Shown here: piece after piece, positions 61,302 to 64,000 of the stretch | How the letters are laid out: the number at the start of each line of letters is the position of its first letter | How positions within the stretch are numbered: the stretch's first letter is position 1 | Source of the DNA: Competibacter sp963695105 | GTDB lineage: Bacteria; Pseudomonadota; Gammaproteobacteria; Competibacterales; Competibacteraceae | DNA length: 64,000 bases | Direction: 5' to 3' | NCBI GenBank assembly: GCA_963695105.1 | Contig: CAVOGC010000011.1 | Span: forward strand, 17,132-81,131 | The notes under the pieces: generated by a model | Databases searched by the model: none | Seen by the model: only the letters and a program-made list of their open reading frames with translations | What the model was told of the DNA's origin: nothing | Made by a program: the position numbers and the translations under genes

Positions 61302-62642
61302 CTAGCGCGATCCACCAGGCTTGTGATGGCGGAGTCCCTTCTCCAGTTCCTGCACGGTCGGATCAAACTGCGACTTCAACTCCTCTTCCAGGCTGCGAGC
61401 GGAGGGGCGGACCGGCGGCGTGGGAGCAGGCGGCGGCGCCGGCGCGACGGGGGGCGCGGGCGGCGCGGACACCGGCTTCGGCGCGGGTGGCGCCGGTGGT
61501 GGTTCCCACGCATTCGGTCGGTAGGTCGGCTCCGGCGCGGGTATCGGTTCCGGCGCCGGTATCGGTTCCGGCGCGGGTACCGGCTCCGGCGCGGGTATCG
61601 GTTCCGGCGCGGGTATCGGTTCCGGCGCGGGCACAATGCGATCATCGGCCGATGCGCTGGTCGGCGCGGGAATGCCAGCGGGTGCGGGTGCGGACGTCCC
61701 GGCGGGTTGCCGAACGAACCACCACCAACTCAGCGCCGCCACCGAAGCCAAAACCGCCAGCACCATGACTCCGACCAGTAGGCCGGACGTACCGCGCCGT
61801 TCCGCGCCTCTTGGGGCGGCCGGAGGCGACGGCGGCGGTTCTGGCCGCGACGCCACTCGGGGCGGCGCCACCCGCGTTGGCAATTCCGGCTCGGGAACCG
61901 TCGCCGGTTGGGCCGGAACCGATCCCGGCCGAGTCGAAGCCGGCCGAACCGGGACCGCCGCCGGCACGGTCTGGCCGACCGTCGGAGGAACCAGGCGACC
62001 CGGCGCCCGGCGGGTGATCTCTGCATCTGACGGAATATCACCGTCCGACGGGGAGGATTCCTGCTCCACCGCCGGCCGACGTGGCGCCGCCAACCGCGTC
62101 GGCAAATCGTCCTTCGCCGGGTCCGAACCGGCGACGATGTCGGGAATCGGCATGGCGGGGATCGCCAGCTCGGCATCGCCGATCTCCGGCATCGACGGCT
62201 CGGTCGTCCCGGAATCGCCCACTGGCGCCGGGCGCGCTCTCGGTCCTGGATCGACCCGCGTGCCGCCGACCACCCGCCGTTCGCCGCTGGCGCTGCCTTC
62301 CTCGATATCCAGTTCCAGCGGCCAGACGAAAGTCGCGGCGACGGAGCGATCCAGGCCCTGGCCGCGCACCGCCAACCGGTAGGGCATGTTTTCCAACTGG
62401 AACGCCAGATCGGGATGGACGACGAATTTCAGAGCCGCGCCGCCGTACCAGGCTTCTTCGGGTTGCAGCCAGCATTCCGCCCCCTGCCAGCCCTCCGGAC
62501 CCAGATGGTTGGCGGCAAAACCGTGACGGCTCAAAGCGAATTCAAAAGTCTCCAGCGTGCGCGGCAAACCCTCCAGGGTCACGATCGCGTGCCCCAGCGG
62601 GCGGGCCGGATCCTCCGAAACGCGAACCGAAAGCGTGGACAT
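61302..62642 (-). CDS. bitopic proline-rich envelope protein with PEPIPA repeats, Srf-like cluster
   Basis: A 446-residue protein. Residues 1-140 form a compact N-terminal domain (LSVRVSEDPARPLGHAIVTL...WPLELDIEEG). Residues 140-310 are Pro/Arg/Glu-rich. One span follows (GLLVGVMVLAVLASVAALSWWWF), then six copies of a PAPEPI-type hexapeptide encoded by an 18-base repeat. The C-terminus is SARSLEEELKSQFDPTVQELEK. A LEEEL motif also occurs in the SrfA-like protein of this cluster, suggesting a common docking site. Three ATGs occur in a row; GGAGG is best spaced for the third (62642). It begins 109 bases after the SrfC gene. Function unknown. Confidence 0.68.
   Translation of the reverse strand: MSTLSVRVSEDPARPLGHAIVTLEGLPRTLETFEFALSRHGFAANHLGPEGWQGAECWLQPEEAWYGGAALKFVVHPDLAFQLENMPYRLAVRGQGLDRSVAATFVWPLELDIEEGSASGERRVVGGTRVDPGPRARPAPVGDSGTTEPSMPEIGDAELAIPAMPIPDIVAGSDPAKDDLPTRLAAPRRPAVEQESSPSDGDIPSDAEITRRAPGRLVPPTVGQTVPAAVPVRPASTRPGSVPAQPATVPEPELPTRVAPPRVASRPEPPPSPPAAPRGAERRGTSGLLVGVMVLAVLASVAALSWWWFVRQPAGTSAPAPAGIPAPTSASADDRIVPAPEPIPAPEPIPAPEPVPAPEPIPAPEPIPAPEPTYRPNAWEPPPAPPAPKPVSAPPAPPVAPAPPPAPTPPVRPSARSLEEELKSQFDPTVQELEKGLRHHKPGGSR
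61526..61633 (-). repeat. six tandem 18-base repeats encoding PAPEPI-type hexapeptides
   Basis: Six units of 18 bases with the plus-strand form TCGGTTCCGGCGCGGGTA and one to three changes each. They encode a periplasmic Pro/Glu/Ala spacer after the membrane span, like the wall-crossing linkers of TonB. Unit number could vary by slippage without changing the frame. Confidence 0.92.
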
Positions 62643-62751
62643 CATCATCCTCCAGGGAATCGGGCGTGCGGCGAGCGCCACCAGTCCGGCATCCCGCTCC
62701 TTTAAAACAATTGTAGGCCGGAACGCGCGTCGTGTTGACGGCAATCCCGGC

Positions 62752-64000
62752 TCAGGCCGCGACCGCTTGCAGTTTCGCCAACAATTCACCCAGCCGCCGG
62801 TTGGCGGCAACGTCGACCTCGGCGCCGTCGCGGAACCGGGTGTTGCGTTCCACCAGATCGAGAAACGCGCGAATCCAGTCGGTGTAGTAGTCCTGATCGT
62901 AGGTGGATTGCCGCTCGCTCAATTGCGGGCCGCCGCGCGGTACCGCCCTCGGCGGAAACACCGGGCGGGGACCGGTTTCCAGCGGCAGTATCGGCCGTTG
63001 CTCCGGCGCCAGCGCGTCGTAACCCAGAAAACCCACGTAACGGTTGAACAGGTTGGCGGTCAGCCGGGCCGGCAGCGCCACGATTTGTTCGAACTTCATG
63101 CGGAAACCGGTTACCTCGCGCACCCGCGCCTCGATCCGCTCTTCCAGCTTCAGCCGCTGCGCCCCACCGATCAATTCCTTGACGAACTCGACCATCATCG
63201 TTTCCGGCACCCGGAAATAATCGCACAACGCTTTGTTGCCGCTCAGATCCTGCAAGTCGCGCATCCATTCCGCCACCGCCTCGCGGGCGAACAGCGCGGC
63301 ATCGTCCCGGCGGGGCGCTTCGGTCGGCTCCCCGGCGCCCACCCCCAAACCCAGCAGCAGCTTCATCTTCTGGGTATCCACCGCCGCGCCGATGGTCGGG
63401 GCGCCAACCGCCTGTTTCTCATCCGGCAGGCGGGTTTCGATGCGGTAATAAATGCCTTCCAGTTCGTCGCTGTCGGCTTGCAGGGCGCGCAGCAGCTCGC
63501 CGAAACGCTGCTCCCCGGCGCAGTCGATCAGACGGCCGGCGACCTGCTGCGCGGCGGCCAGCCGCTTGTTCATCTCCTGTTCCGGGTTGTCGCTGACGTA
63601 GTAATGGCGGATATGCTCGATCATCTGCTCGCCCAGTTGCGCTACCTGGCTGGCCAGTTGCCGGCGCTTGAGTTCGGGGTTGCACAGCGGGCGCAGGTTC
63701 TCGGCCAGATAGGCGATGCCGCCGTCGTTGAGCGCGAAGCCCGCCTCCCAGGCCTGTCGCGGATCGCGGAAATGGGCGCTGGCGACGGCGTCTTGCAGAA
63801 ATGCCTCCCTGAACATCTCGATCCGCTTGCGCTCGCCGGGACGGATGCCGGTCTCGCGACCGTCCTCGTCGTAATCGAAGATATGCTTGGCCTTGAAATT
63901 GGGATTACGCAGCCAGTAGCTGTTGCGAAACGCACCCTCGGGGTCCCACTGCCGCGGCCAGTGGTACTGCTTGCCGAAAAAATTGAGCAGCGAGCTTTCC
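62752..64000 (-). CDS. SrfC-family protein, 3' portion only
   Basis: The last 415 or so residues of a larger protein; the frame is open to the window edge (first full codon at 63999) and begins beyond it. Blocks such as FRNSYWLRNPNFKAKHIFDY, DEDGRETGIRPGERKRIEMF, LSGNKALCDYFRVPE and YYTDWIRAFLDLVERNTRF match my memory of the SrfC/putative virulence factor family (Virul_Fac). In Salmonella, srfC follows srfA and srfB. Here a SrfA-like gene lies downstream; srfB may lie upstream, outside the window. The upstream part of SrfC is expected to contain a nucleotide-binding domain. Confidence 0.8.
   Translation of the reverse strand, partial: ESSLLNFFGKQYHWPRQWDPEGAFRNSYWLRNPNFKAKHIFDYDEDGRETGIRPGERKRIEMFREAFLQDAVASAHFRDPRQAWEAGFALNDGGIAYLAENLRPLCNPELKRRQLASQVAQLGEQMIEHIRHYYVSDNPEQEMNKRLAAAQQVAGRLIDCAGEQRFGELLRALQADSDELEGIYYRIETRLPDEKQAVGAPTIGAAVDTQKMKLLLGLGVGAGEPTEAPRRDDAALFAREAVAEWMRDLQDLSGNKALCDYFRVPETMMVEFVKELIGGAQRLKLEERIEARVREVTGFRMKFEQIVALPARLTANLFNRYVGFLGYDALAPEQRPILPLETGPRPVFPPRAVPRGGPQLSERQSTYDQDYYTDWIRAFLDLVERNTRFRDGAEVDVAANRRLGELLAKLQAVAA

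Overview
The window reads as a chromosomal segment of a GC-rich gammaproteobacterium. The core from about 14 to 32 kb has a gene order I recall from Pseudomonas (lpxH, ppiB, a class I aminoacyl-tRNA synthetase, cysS, tRNAs, tig-clpP-clpX-lon-hupB, tRNAs, ppiD, fabI, a Yej/Npp peptide transporter) and, in part, from E. coli (tig-clpP-clpX-lon-hupB-ppiD). A Ralstonia-type NAD-reducing hydrogenase, a ProVWX betaine transporter and a type II secretion locus suggest a free-living heterotroph. A Competibacter-like lineage would fit, but I cannot establish it from sequence alone.

Layout. 0-7.2 kb: a TDT/TehA-type transporter, then a coupled operon of an SbcD-like phosphoesterase (YhaO-like), an SbcC-like ATPase (YhaN-like) and an unrecognised third gene. 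7.3-16.2 kb: yejA and yejB on one strand, separated by two genes of apparent defence function: a 1361-aa nuclease-methyltransferase fusion and an AAA ATPase with a C-terminal PD-(D/E)XK nuclease. The partners yejE and yejF do not follow yejB. 16.2-26.7 kb: fabI, ppiD, eight tRNAs in two arrays, hupB, lon, clpX, clpP and tig. 26.7-34.4 kb: cysS, gltX, two tandem cyclophilins, lpxH, a DUF1249 gene, iscR-iscS and a PNPOx-like gene. 34.4-40.3 kb: gspC-D-E-F with gspD frameshifted. 40.7-43.9 kb: a glycine-zipper protein, a thioesterase, thiD and an esterase. 43.8-48.9 kb: hoxF-U-Y-H-W with hoxH and hoxW broken by single-base shifts. 49.7-53.1 kb: proVWX. 53.3-56.6 kb: two L,D-transpeptidases around a Braun-type lipoprotein with a C-terminal lysine, then two small genes. 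56.6-64 kb: a collinear cluster of single-span, proline-rich envelope proteins, a TAXI-type binding protein and the 3' part of a SrfC-family gene.

The parts most worth follow-up are the nuclease-methyltransferase/ATPase pair inside the yej locus, the YhaO/YhaN/third-gene operon, the Srf-like envelope cluster, the Lpp/L,D-transpeptidase module, and five apparent single-base indels between 31.6 and 45.6 kb. Those indels are either sequence errors or recent gene decay. All family assignments come from motif recognition; no searches were run.
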